DNA of 46,195 bases from Streptomyces sp. SID3212 (GCF_009865405.1 NZ_WWJY01000968.1:1-46195); one strand, 5' to 3'. Counted from the first letter of the stretch, positions 13,824-20,378 are shown. A program made the numbers and translations. The notes: generated from the letters alone by a model not told the origin.

Positions 13824-14999
13824 ATGGCCGATCCGATCAAGAAGATCGTTCTCGGTAACGGGAAGGTCCGGTACAGGTTCGTGGTAGACGTCGGGCAGGA
13901 CCCGGCCACCGGGAAGCGCCGGCAGCAGACCGTCACGAAGGACACCAAGAAGGAGGCGGTCACCGAGTACGCCCGCATCCAGCACCAGAGGGCGACGGGA
14001 ACCTACGTGCTCCCGTCGAAGGTCACGGTCGAGGAACTCATCGACATGTGGCTGAAGACGGCCACGCGGGACGTCGAGACCGCGACGAAGCGCAGCTACG
14101 AGGACGCGATGCGGTACGTCCGAGTGCACCTCGGCGACCGGAAGGTGCAGACACTCACCGAGGACGACGTCGAGTCGTTGATCGACTGGATGCTGACCAG
14201 CGCGCGGCGGATCGGCGGGAGGCCGGGGACAGGAGTCGGCGTGCGGACGGTAAGCCTCACGCTCGGCCGTCTGCGGGCCGCTCTCAACCTGGGGATCCGG
14301 CGGGGCTTGGTGACGCGGAACGTGGCGGTACACGTGACCATCCCGCGCCAGGCCAGGAAGGACGCAGCGGCCGCGGCGCGGACGCGGGTGCCGTGGGATG
14401 AGGCCGAAGTCCGGTCGTTCCTCGCCTTCGTGTCGACCGACCGTCTGTACGCGGTGATGCTGCTGTCCCTGATCGGGCTGCGGCCAGCTGAGGTCTGCGG
14501 ACTTCGGTGGGAGGACGTCGACCTGGAAGCGCGCACCATCTCGGTGGAGATCACCCGCACGCTCGTCGCCGGCGCGGTCGTAGAGAAGGACACGAAGAGC
14601 GCGGCCAGCTACCGGAAGCTGCCCATGCCGACGGTCCTCTGGGTAGCACTCAAGCTGCTCAGACTGGCGCAGGCGAAGGAGAAACTGGCGTCTGGCGATG
14701 GCTACGCCGGGTCAGGCCGCGTGGTGGTCGATGAGTTGGGCCGCTCGGTCAAGACCGACTGGCTTCGACGCCGGGCGTACAAGTTGATGGAGGCGGCCGA
14801 CATGCGGAAGGTCCGGCTCTACGACGCCCGTCACTCGTGCCTGAGTTGGATGGCGAACAACGGCGTGCCCGACACGGTGGTGTCGGCGTGGGCCGGCCAC
14901 GCCGACCTGGGCTTCACGAAGCGCCGGTACGTACATGCCGACCCGCAGTCACTCAGGGCTGGTTCGGACAAACTGGCCGGGCTGCTTGAGCAAGCATGA
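13824..14999 (+). CDS. int: Tyrosine site-specific integrase
   Basis: 391 residues, the usual size for actinophage tyrosine integrases. Residues 1-60 are a beta-rich arm-binding domain ('GNGKVRYRFVVDVGQDPATG'). Residues 65-175 form the core-binding SAM-like domain. The catalytic domain has R220 in 'GLRPAEVCGLRW', a lysine in 'TKSAASYRK' (K258), R336 in 'RLYDARHSC', H359 in 'AWAGHADL' and the nucleophile Y369 in 'RRYVHAD'. The usual first histidine of HxxR is a tyrosine here (Y333). An attP built on a tRNA-Arg fragment lies just downstream, so it should integrate into that tRNA gene. Confidence 0.95.
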   Translation: MADPIKKIVLGNGKVRYRFVVDVGQDPATGKRRQQTVTKDTKKEAVTEYARIQHQRATGTYVLPSKVTVEELIDMWLKTATRDVETATKRSYEDAMRYVRVHLGDRKVQTLTEDDVESLIDWMLTSARRIGGRPGTGVGVRTVSLTLGRLRAALNLGIRRGLVTRNVAVHVTIPRQARKDAAAAARTRVPWDEAEVRSFLAFVSTDRLYAVMLLSLIGLRPAEVCGLRWEDVDLEARTISVEITRTLVAGAVVEKDTKSAASYRKLPMPTVLWVALKLLRLAQAKEKLASGDGYAGSGRVVVDELGRSVKTDWLRRRAYKLMEAADMRKVRLYDARHSCLSWMANNGVPDTVVSAWAGHADLGFTKRRYVHADPQSLRAGSDKLAGLLEQA

Positions 15000-15050
15000 T
15001 CCACAGCGATTGTGAGATTTTGTGAGACGTGGCACCTCGGGGCACACGAA

Positions 15051-15082
15051 AGGCCCCGAACCGTGGTGACGATTCAGGGCCT
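15051..15082 (+). terminator. Possible terminator after int
   Basis: AGGCCC (15051-15056) pairs with GGGCCT (15077-15082) around a 20-nt loop, about 50 bp after the integrase stop. The loop is long and there is no T tract, so support is moderate. Confidence 0.35.
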
Positions 15083-15112
15083 CTGACCTGGCCTTTAACC
15101 AGATTCTTAACG

Positions 15113-15154
15113 TGCACTCGGCAGGATTCGAACCTGCAACCTTCTGATCCGTAG
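15113..15154 (-). other. attP core: 3' fragment of tRNA-Arg(ACG)
   Basis: On the minus strand this reads CTACGGA (anticodon loop with anticodon ACG), half anticodon stem TCAGA, a T arm GCAGG-TTCGAAT-CCTGC, the acceptor half CGAGTGC and discriminator A. The D arm and both 5' half-stems are absent, since the sequence diverges right after the anticodon loop. It is thus not a functional tRNA but the identity block used to rebuild the host gene on integration. Confidence 0.85.
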
Positions 15155-15270
15155 TTGTATGGAACGTGTCCATGGGCGTCCATACAGTCCAGGAAAAGCG
15201 GGTCACGGCCAGGTCTGAGCCTCGCGCTCCGCAGGATCGCACACAGATTGTGAGACGTGTGTGAGAGGAA

Positions 15271-15302
15271 GTGGTGCGCCCCCTCCCCGGGGGGCGCACC
15301 AC
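15271..15302. terminator. Strong 13-bp hairpin between attP and the accessory block
   Basis: GTGGTGCGCCCCC (15271-15283) pairs perfectly with GGGGGCGCACCAC (15290-15302) around a 6-nt loop. It ends right before the stop of the small membrane protein gene on the minus strand (15304), and could stop transcription from both sides. Confidence 0.75.
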
Positions 15303-15303
15303 T

Positions 15304-15483
15304 TCAACCCTGAGTTGCATCGGCGGAGAGCGCCCCGGCTATCCGAGCGGCGGCTACCTCGGCCCGCAGGTCATCGACCTCTCGCCGGAGGTGGCGCTGC
15401 TGGCGCTGCCCCCGGAGCGAGACCCAGGCCGCCGCTCCCGCGATCAGGCAGGCGAGCCCCGCTACCGCCGTCGCCGTTGACAT
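15304..15483 (-). CDS. Small membrane protein with a coiled-coil tail
   Basis: A 59-residue protein, ATG at 15483. The N-terminus 'TAVAGLACLIAGAAAWVSL' is one transmembrane helix; the rest ('RQQRHLRREVDDLRAEVAAA') is a charged amphipathic coiled coil that would lie in the cytoplasm. Phage spanins, holin-like and exclusion proteins can look like this, but none is specifically supported. It ends at the hairpin 15271-15302 and starts across from the Xre-type gene at 15565. Confidence 0.55.
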   Translation of the reverse strand: MSTATAVAGLACLIAGAAAWVSLRGQRQQRHLRREVDDLRAEVAAARIAGALSADATQG

Positions 15484-15513
15484 GTAGTCCCCCCCGCTTT
15501 CAAGATCACAAAC

Positions 15514-15531
15514 TGTAGGGTCACGCCTACA
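15514..15531. promoter_or_regulatory. 18-bp inverted repeat operator
   Basis: TGTAGG-N6-CCTACA is perfect and sits in the 81-bp gap between the divergent genes at 15483 and 15565. This is a natural binding site for the Xre-type protein encoded next door. Confidence 0.5.
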
Positions 15532-15564
15532 TACATCCGGTCAGAGCTGGCCGAATGTGACTGC

Positions 15565-15822
15565 GTGTCCCCGTCCCCGCACCTCGACGACCGGATCATT
15601 GCCCGGCGCAGGGTAGTGGGCGAACGCATCCGGCAGGCCCGCATCCGCGCGAACCTCTCGCAGGAGTCCGTGGGACTGCGGAGCGGAATCGACCGGGCGT
15701 CGTACAACCGAATCGAACAGGGGCACGCGAGCCCCCTCTTGGACACCCTGTTCAGGATCGCCGACGCCATCGGCGTCTCGACGTCGGAGCTGGTCCGCGA
15801 GGACTCAACGCCCCACTCCTGA
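15565..15822 (+). CDS. Xre-family regulator
   Basis: An 85-residue protein made of little more than one HTH_3 domain: 'VGERIRQARIRANLSQESVG', 'LRSGIDRASYNRIEQGHASP', then 'LLDTLFRIADAIGVSTSELV'. All landmarks of the fold are present, including the IEQG turn. The GTG at 15565 has no visible ribosome binding site. The palindrome at 15514-15531 is likely its operator. It is one of four Xre-like regulators in the window and lies outside the main switch, so it may govern the accessory block. Confidence 0.8.
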   Translation: MSPSPHLDDRIIARRRVVGERIRQARIRANLSQESVGLRSGIDRASYNRIEQGHASPLLDTLFRIADAIGVSTSELVREDSTPHS

Positions 15823-15945
15823 ACGCCCGGCGTTGCGGACCATCGGCCCCTGCACGCAGGTCCTAACGCGGCCCCAGCCCTATCCCCGGTCAACGTCATC
15901 GGTCGGCGGCAGCGTTGGCGAGGTGGCGGGAGGGGGTAGCGCCAA

Positions 15946-16158
15946 TCACCAGCCCACGTCGCTAGCCGCAGCAGTCGGCGGCACCCAGCCGACGTCGCCA
16001 GGCGCGGGCGCCGGGGCCACCCAGCCGACGTCGCCAGGCGCGGGCGCCGAGGCCACCCAGCCGACGTCGCCAGGCGCGGCCTGAGCGGCCCCTGCGGTGG
16101 CGACGAGGGCGGCGACTGCCAGCAGCCCGGTTGCTGCTACGGCGCGAATTCTGATCAC
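15946..16158 (-). CDS. Secreted multi-repeat DVGW peptide precursor
   Basis: A 70-residue protein. The GTG at 16158 has GGAG 6 nt upstream. Residues 1-28 form a textbook Sec signal peptide: basic start (VIRIR), hydrophobic core (GLLAVAALVATAGAA), AQA-AP cleavage site. The rest is a tandem repeat of 12 residues, APGDVGWV followed by four variable residues, three times, plus a final ASDVGW that ends the protein at Trp. At DNA level the repeat is 36 bp and almost identical, so it is recent. The mature product would be several copies of a short exported peptide. It is divergent from the LuxR-type gene at 16306. A signalling peptide is my inference; a surface peptide or RiPP-like precursor is also possible. 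Confidence 0.7.
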   Translation of the reverse strand: MIRIRAVAATGLLAVAALVATAGAAQAAPGDVGWVASAPAPGDVGWVAPAPAPGDVGWVPPTAAASDVGW

Positions 16159-16217
16159 GACAGGCTCCAGAAGCTCGAACGTGTGAGCAAGCGGAAGCTC
16201 ACTCACCGCACTGTTGC

Positions 16218-16272
16218 ATGCGTCCACGGTGAGATCTAGACATGCGCAGATGCGAGAATGCGCCCATGCGTA
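16218..16272. repeat. ATGCG repeats with 8-bp period in the divergent control region
   Basis: ATGCG begins at 16242, 16250, 16258 and 16266, exactly 8 bp apart, and once more at 16218, three periods earlier. The array lies between the start codons of the peptide gene (16158) and the LuxR-type gene (16306), so it is well placed as a regulator-binding site. Confidence 0.6.
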
Positions 16273-16305
16273 AACCCGCAATCGGCAAAGGGGGAGTAAA
16301 GGGTT

Positions 16306-17259
16306 ATGTCAGACATTGATTCGGGGCACGCGTCGCTGTCGCTGACAGACGTGGATACGTACAAGATGATCGCTGCTGGCACGGCAGTTGGCGGGCGCGA
16401 CGTCAGTGCACTACTCGCCATCGGGCTGATCCAGAGCCACGGGGGGCAGTACTACGCGCTGGACCCGCGCGGGGCCACCAACGAGCTGCTCGCGACGGTG
16501 CAGACCGATCTGGCCTCGACCATCAGTAACCTGTCGCTGGTGCCGGTACTGGAAGGGTTGAAGGGAACATTCGACCTCGACAGGTTCTTCGGCGGAGCGG
16601 CCGGCGAATTCCTGCCCAGCAGGGAACAGATGAACGCGCGGATCGGGGAAGTCACCGGCGCTGCCACGGTTGAGCTCTACGCCGCTCAACCCGAACACCC
16701 TGCGGACCGCACCCCCGAGATGCAGGCCATGGGCACCGCCCGCACCGTCGCCGCCCTCACCCGCGGGGTACACGTCCGTACGATCTACCCCGCAGCCGGT
16801 CGCGACCACGCACAGACGCAGCAGTACGTCGCCGAGGTCATGGTGCTGGGAGCCGAGGTCAGGACATCGAGTGCACCATTCCCCCGCATGATCGTGATCG
16901 ATAGCGATCACCTCTTCATCGAGAACCACGCGGTGCAGCGCGCCGACCGCCACGCGGGATGGCACGTGACCGATCCCGGCACCGTCATGTGGGCAAGATC
17001 GCTGTTCGAGATGATGTGGGAACAGGCGGCCGTGTGGGGGGCGCCAAGCAAACCCACCAGCGCAGCGATCACTTCACGGCAGCACGCCATTCTCCGCGGC
17101 CTGGCCGCAGGGGGATCCCAGGACCAGGTGGGGGCGCAGCTCGGCCTGGCGTCACGGACCATCAACAAGGAGCTGGCCGAGTTGCGGGTGACATTGGGCA
17201 TGAAGACGATCAGCCAGCTCATGTGGTGGTACGGACGGTCGACGGCCAACCACGATTGA
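16306..17259 (+). CDS. LuxR-type transcription regulator with a TrmB/PLD-like sensor part
   Basis: 317 residues. The N-terminus (about 1-70) looks like a winged helix of the TrmB kind ('DTYKMIAAGTAVGGRDVSAL', then 'IGLIQSHGGQYYALDP'). The centre ('ATVELYAAQPE', 'ALTRGVHVRTIYP', 'PFPRMIVIDSDHLFIEN') resembles the phospholipase-D-like sensor fold of such regulators, without the HKD motif. The C-terminus is a LuxR HTH ('ITSRQHAILRGLAAGGSQDQ', 'LGLASRTINKELAELR'). The ATG at 16306 follows a GGGGGAG box. It is divergent from the DVGW peptide gene and probably controls it or senses its product (inference). Confidence 0.8.
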   Translation: MSDIDSGHASLSLTDVDTYKMIAAGTAVGGRDVSALLAIGLIQSHGGQYYALDPRGATNELLATVQTDLASTISNLSLVPVLEGLKGTFDLDRFFGGAAGEFLPSREQMNARIGEVTGAATVELYAAQPEHPADRTPEMQAMGTARTVAALTRGVHVRTIYPAAGRDHAQTQQYVAEVMVLGAEVRTSSAPFPRMIVIDSDHLFIENHAVQRADRHAGWHVTDPGTVMWARSLFEMMWEQAAVWGAPSKPTSAAITSRQHAILRGLAAGGSQDQVGAQLGLASRTINKELAELRVTLGMKTISQLMWWYGRSTANHD

Positions 17260-17299
17260 GCCGGGTGGACGCCTACTCGCTGTGAGATGAGGCTCGCCA

Positions 17300-17358
17300 T
17301 AGGACATAGGCCGGCCCCGCCCACAGAGCACTGGTGGGCGGGGCCGGCCTATGTCCTA
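17300..17358. terminator. Very long perfect hairpin, 25-bp arms
   Basis: The arms 17300-17324 and 17334-17358 are perfectly complementary around the 9-nt loop AGAGCACTG. It lies between the converging LuxR-type gene and the minus-strand genes from 17478, and its right arm contains the TAG stop of the 17356-17478 ORF. It is a bidirectional terminator, though the arms are far longer than needed. Confidence 0.8.
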
Positions 17359-17478
17359 CGCGGTGTGCGTCGTTGCGCGCCACCCGATGTCGGTAACCGT
17401 GGCGCGGATGTAGGCGAACTCCCTGGCGGTGAGCAGCGACCTGGCGCGCGTCGCGGGTACGTCGGTGATGGGACTCAT
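17356..17478 (-). CDS. Small protein of 40 residues
   Basis: MSPITDVPATRARSLLTARE begins at an ATG (17478) with an AGGAGG box 9 nt upstream, a strong translational signal. The rest contains 'YIRATVTDIGWRA'. There is no signal peptide or membrane segment. The DIGW tetrapeptide resembles the DVGW of the secreted peptide 1.2 kb away, but the rest does not match. It is the last gene of a four-gene minus-strand group that ends at the hairpin. Confidence 0.55.
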   Translation of the reverse strand: MSPITDVPATRARSLLTAREFAYIRATVTDIGWRATTHTA

Positions 17479-17518
17479 AGCGGTGTGCCTCCTGTTCGGA
17501 TGGATAGGCGGTGGTACA

Positions 17519-17565
17519 CCGCCCCGGCCGGGGGTTCTCCCGAGAGGAGTCATCGGCCGGGGCGG
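17519..17565 (-). terminator. 11-bp hairpin upstream of the 40-residue gene
   Basis: CCGCCCCGGCC (17519-17529) pairs with GGCCGGGGCGG (17555-17565) over a 25-nt loop. It lies between the gene ending at 17569 and the start at 17478, so it may attenuate expression of the last gene. Confidence 0.5.
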
Positions 17566-17568
17566 GGG

Positions 17569-17718
17569 TCAGTGAGCGCGCGGCGCGTCGTCCGGTGCTG
17601 GCCCGAGGGTGAACCAGCCGGGCCGGATCGGGTTGCCGCGCGAGTCTCCGGCGGGGAAGCCGTGGTCGGCGCCACGGGAGTAGCACCCGCCGCAGCCATC
17701 CGGGGGCTGTGCCTTCAC
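17569..17718 (-). CDS. Small protein of 49 residues
   Basis: VKAQPPDGCGGCYSRGADHG starts at a GTG (17718) that overlaps the upstream stop (GTGA). It has one CGGC cysteine pair, followed by 'FPAGDSRGNPIRPGWFTLGP'. It is probably a tiny metal-binding protein; no function is known to me. Confidence 0.5.
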   Translation of the reverse strand: MKAQPPDGCGGCYSRGADHGFPAGDSRGNPIRPGWFTLGPAPDDAPRAH

Positions 17719-17852
17719 TTCCCGCAGGATGAGCAGGGGTAACTGGCGATGCGGCCCACGATGTTGCCGCGGTCGTCGGTCTCGTAGACGTCGGCGCGGG
17801 ACCCGTTACAGCCGGGGGTAGGGCAGGGCACGTTCTGCGTTATCTGAGGCAT
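17715..17852 (-). CDS. Small zinc-ribbon protein of 45 residues
   Basis: MPQITQNVPCPTPGCNGSRA has its ATG at 17852 with AAGGAG 7 nt upstream, inside the 3' end of the preceding gene. 'CPTPGC' and the final 'CSSCGK' make a four-cysteine zinc ribbon over a short hairpin ('VYETDDRGNIVGRI'). It resembles a stand-alone zinc-ribbon module of unknown role. Confidence 0.6.
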   Translation of the reverse strand: MPQITQNVPCPTPGCNGSRADVYETDDRGNIVGRIASYPCSSCGK

Positions 17853-18126
17853 TTGCCTTCTCCTTCACGGTGCGGTCTCGTCCGCAGCGCGGGCATGCGG
17901 TGCGGTGGATGTCGGTGAGGTATCCGGTGGCGCCATATCGGTAGGTGTCGACAATGGGTCCGCCGCAGGAGATGCACGGCGCGGGGTCGGTCGTGACGAC
18001 GGCGTAGGGCGTCGCGCGGGTGGGGTAGCGCTCGCAGATGAGACAGGCGTAGGGCGTCTTCCCGTCTTCGTTCTCGACGTAGGCGATCGATTCGGGTGCT
18101 TGACAGAGGGGACAGATCAGGGCCAT
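17806..18126 (-). CDS. Multi-zinc-ribbon protein
   Basis: A 106-residue protein with four CxxC pairs: 'MALICPLCQAP', 'YACLICERYP', 'PAPCISCGGPI' and 'TACPRCGRDRTV'. These make two zinc ribbons in series. The tail is basic then acidic. Such proteins often bind nucleic acid or other proteins. The start ATG at 18126 lacks an obvious ribosome binding site. It heads the group of small cysteine-rich genes down to 17356. Confidence 0.65.
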   Translation of the reverse strand: MALICPLCQAPESIAYVENEDGKTPYACLICERYPTRATPYAVVTTDPAPCISCGGPIVDTYRYGATGYLTDIHRTACPRCGRDRTVKEKANASDNAERALPYPRL

Positions 18127-18178
18127 GGGGTCAATCTGGCGTTGCTGGCGCCAGGGGTACCTCGTGGACGGGCACGGT

Positions 18179-18445
18179 TCACTCCCAGGGGGGAACGAAG
18201 GTCACCCCGTGCTCGGGGCTGTAGGAAACGTGGCGCCTTTGGTCCGCAGGCGTGATCGGCGGACCGTTCCAGAGAGGGATCACGGGGATGTCCGCGTGCC
18301 TGGCCGTCATTGCCGCGCGCCGGCGGCGCGCGCCTTCCTCGCAAGCCTGGCGTGGGAGGGCGTTGCAAGGGGTGCAGCCGCCTGCGTGGTCCAGGAGCAG
18401 GAGGTAGGCCGCCTGGTGCTCCGGACTCGCCACGGGGGCCGTCAT
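18179..18445 (-). CDS. Small hypothetical protein
   Basis: An 88-residue protein whose ATG overlaps the stop of the gene before (18442-18445). 'LLLLDHAGGCTPCNALPRQ' with a further cysteine in 'QACEEGARRRR' suggests a metal site in a helical hairpin. The C-terminal part ('PVIPLWNGPPITPADQRRHV') is extended. The function is unknown. Confidence 0.55.
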   Translation of the reverse strand: MTAPVASPEHQAAYLLLLDHAGGCTPCNALPRQACEEGARRRRAAMTARHADIPVIPLWNGPPITPADQRRHVSYSPEHGVTFVPPWE

Positions 18446-18936
18446 GGTGCGACGCCTCCGAGGCGCACGTCGCCGACCCGGAGCAGCTCGGCCAAGTCCT
18501 GTGGGTCGCAGAGCGTGCCGTACTGGGCTGGAGGCACAGCCCAGTACGGTCCTGCCGGCCCCTCCTTGGTGAGCACGGGTACGACGATCCAGGAGCCGCT
18601 ACCGAGAACTACTGCGAGCGAGGAGCGCCACGTCTCTGTCGTCCTCGGTGGGACGAGCCCGTAGTACCAGCTGCCCGGGTCGGCGATGACGGGGCCGTCG
18701 AGCAACTCGGCCAGGGCGGCGGCCACGTCGGCGGGCGCGGTGCAGCCGATCGCAGCGTGTACCAGTTCCGCCCGCATACGGACCGCGTCGAAAGCTCGCC
18801 CTCCGCGCAGGAGCGCGGGCCGCCCGACACTCCAGTCCCCCAGGGGGATTCGTGGGTGGTCCTGGGAGGACAGCAGCCACTCGGTGACCGCCGGTTCGGA
18901 TCGCATTTTGCTATCCACGCCTGCCCCTATCGTCAT
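18442..18936 (-). CDS. Hypothetical protein of a Streptomyces-type family
   Basis: A 164-residue protein. 'GGRAFDAVRMRAELVHAAIG', 'GPVIADPGSWYYGLVPP' and 'SGSWIVVPVLTKEG' are a pattern I recall in uncharacterised Streptomyces proteins related to primase/polymerase-like small domains, without catalytic residues I can point to. The ATG at 18936 and an internal ATG at 18906 are both possible; neither has a good ribosome binding site. Its promoter region carries the inverted repeat 18923-18967. Confidence 0.5.
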   Translation of the reverse strand: MTIGAGVDSKMRSEPAVTEWLLSSQDHPRIPLGDWSVGRPALLRGGRAFDAVRMRAELVHAAIGCTAPADVAAALAELLDGPVIADPGSWYYGLVPPRTTETWRSSLAVVLGSGSWIVVPVLTKEGPAGPYWAVPPAQYGTLCDPQDLAELLRVGDVRLGGVAP

Positions 18937-18967
18937 CAGGATTGGCTCTGATGACGACCGTAGGGGC
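18923..18967. promoter_or_regulatory. Interrupted inverted repeat with a CCCGCCCCTA motif
   Basis: GCCCCTA-t-CGTCATCA (18923-18938) mirrors TGATGACG-accg-TAGGGGC (18949-18967). It overlaps the start of the 18936 gene and lies downstream of the Xre-TPR gene. On minus the motif CCCGCCCCTA is shared with the region just upstream of the Xre-TPR start (20257), so this may be its operator. Confidence 0.45.
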
Positions 18968-19006
18968 GGGGCGGCGGGGGCAGGCGCACAGATTGTGCGC
19001 CCTCGG

Positions 19007-20257
19007 TCAGGCGGTCAGGAGGCCGAGCCTGACCGCCAGTTCGGATGCCCGGCGCCGGCGGTCCGGCACCCGGGACTCCGTCTCCTCCAAGATGATCGAC
19101 TTCGCGTAGCCGTTGTACTTGATCGTTTCGGGCGCGGCCTCGTGCGCCCGCGCAAGGGTGTCGAGGGCCACGTCCGGCTGCGCGTCCAGCTGATAGGCGC
19201 GGGCCTCCTCGATCCGGTGGCGGGCGCGGCGCGGCCGCGAGGGGATTGTGGACGCCTCCGACGCGGTGGCCTGGCGTACGGACTCGCCGCCCTGGTGCAG
19301 TTCGACCGCCACGGTGACGGCGTGCGCGCTCATGATGGCCCTGGAGAACGAGGTCACCGGGTGAAAGTACCCGGCAGGCAACCGTTTGGCGATCTTGTTC
19401 GCCTCGTCCCAGAACCGCCACGCCGTACCCGTCTCCCGCATTCGCGCCGCGGTGTAACCGGCCTCGAAGGTGAGCGCCCCAACGATCGCGACGACCCCGT
19501 CAGAGGCACCCGGGAGACGCGGTTCGAGGTAGGCCAGGGCCTCCGACGTCACGGCTTCCGCCGCCTCGAAATGCCCTGGGCCTGAGTCGCGATGGGCCTG
19601 GGCGGTGAGCCACGCCGCTACGCCGATCGCATGGGGATCCTCGGAATCCTGGGCGGCGACCATGCCTCGCTCCGCCACACGCCACAGCAGAGCGGCATCC
19701 GGCTGATAGGCCACGAAGAACTGGGACAGACTGTAGACCTCCGAGAGCGCGCTCTGGGCCGTACGCCGCTCGTCGGAACGGTCTGCCTGCCGCACGGCGA
19801 GCTGCGCATCCCGGATCAGGTCGGGCAGAAGGGCTCCGACGACCTCGCGGTGGTTCGGCGCGTCATGCCGGGCGGACCAGGCGCTGGCGAGCCTGGCCCG
19901 GATGTGGGCGAGTGGCGGCGCCTCGCGGGCGGACGTCAGCGGGAAGGCGTCGAGCGCTGCTTTCACGCCAGCGAGGCGTGGGTGGCCGGGGCCTGCGAAC
20001 AGGTCTACGTGCACGGATTGGTCTCCGGTGAGTTCGGCCAGGTCCCGTACGCGCAGCGCATCGGCGAGCCGAAAAATCGTTTCCAGCTTGGGTGTCTTGA
20101 GTCGGCCCTCTTCGAGTCCTCGGACCCAGGACGCAGAGCGGCCACACAGCCCACCGAGCTGCTCACGCGTCATGCCGCGTCGGGTGCGGAGGATTCTCAG
20201 CCGTTGCCCGAACGCGATCGGGCTGGCGTACGGGTCCGGGGTAGCATCAGATTGCAC
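19007..20257 (-). CDS. Xre-family regulator with a TPR-like sensor domain
   Basis: 416 residues. Residues about 13-70 are an HTH_3 domain ('FGQRLRILRTRRGMTREQLG', 'RSASWVRGLEEGRLKTPKL'). The remaining 330 residues form a superhelix of TPR-like repeats ('AALLWRVAERGMVAAQDSED', 'GVAAWLTAQAHRDSGPGHFE', 'RFWDEANKIAKRL'). Proteins of this shape are common in Streptomyces, and in Firmicutes the Rap/PlcR/AimR group uses TPRs to read peptides. The GTG at 20257 follows an AGGAG box at a long spacing of 12 nt. The ligand is unknown. Confidence 0.8.
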   Translation of the reverse strand: MQSDATPDPYASPIAFGQRLRILRTRRGMTREQLGGLCGRSASWVRGLEEGRLKTPKLETIFRLADALRVRDLAELTGDQSVHVDLFAGPGHPRLAGVKAALDAFPLTSAREAPPLAHIRARLASAWSARHDAPNHREVVGALLPDLIRDAQLAVRQADRSDERRTAQSALSEVYSLSQFFVAYQPDAALLWRVAERGMVAAQDSEDPHAIGVAAWLTAQAHRDSGPGHFEAAEAVTSEALAYLEPRLPGASDGVVAIVGALTFEAGYTAARMRETGTAWRFWDEANKIAKRLPAGYFHPVTSFSRAIMSAHAVTVAVELHQGGESVRQATASEASTIPSRPRRARHRIEEARAYQLDAQPDVALDTLARAHEAAPETIKYNGYAKSIILEETESRVPDRRRRASELAVRLGLLTA

Positions 20258-20338
20258 GGTCTCGCCCCTCTCCTACAGCTTCGTCACTGTCAGGTTAGGG
20301 GCGGGACCATTCTCATGTGCGCCAGGAACGCAAAGAGC

Positions 20339-20374
20339 GCCCCCTGTCCGGCCCTTACGGGTCGGACAGGGGGC
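20339..20374. terminator. Terminator at the end of the lysis operon
   Basis: GCCCCCTGTCCG (20339-20350) pairs perfectly with CGGACAGGGGGC (20363-20374), with a small inner stem in the loop. It directly follows the last gene of the late operon (stop at 20379) and separates it from the Xre-TPR promoter. Confidence 0.8.
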
Positions 20375-20378
20375 TTTG

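Larger units (their letters stand above)
15010..15268. other. attP: attP region with arm-type repeats on both sides of the core
   Basis: TTGTGAGA motifs occur at 15010-15017 and 15020-15032 (TTGTGAGACGTGG) to the left, and at 15248-15260 (TTGTGAGACGTGT) with an overlapping TGTGAGA at 15260-15266 to the right. All are in the same orientation. Between them is the tRNA-derived core. Two flanking arms around one core is the structure of an unintegrated attP. Confidence 0.75.

Noticed and set aside
15113..15154. Functional tRNA gene
   Set aside because: The D arm, the 5' acceptor strand and one half of the anticodon stem are absent; only an attachment-site fragment remains.
15833..16084. Plus-strand frame with repeats GAGATQPTSPGA
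   Set aside because: It is the antisense reading of the DVGW repeat gene, has no start signal, and the minus-strand frame has a signal peptide and a ribosome binding site.
17356..17478. The DIGW motif in the 40-residue protein as a second signal peptide gene
   Set aside because: There is no signal peptide and only three of four residues match; I keep it as a small gene only.
13824..20257. Transposon or insertion sequence
   Set aside because: No transposase, no terminal inverted repeats and no target duplication are visible. The mobile function is the tyrosine integrase with its attP.
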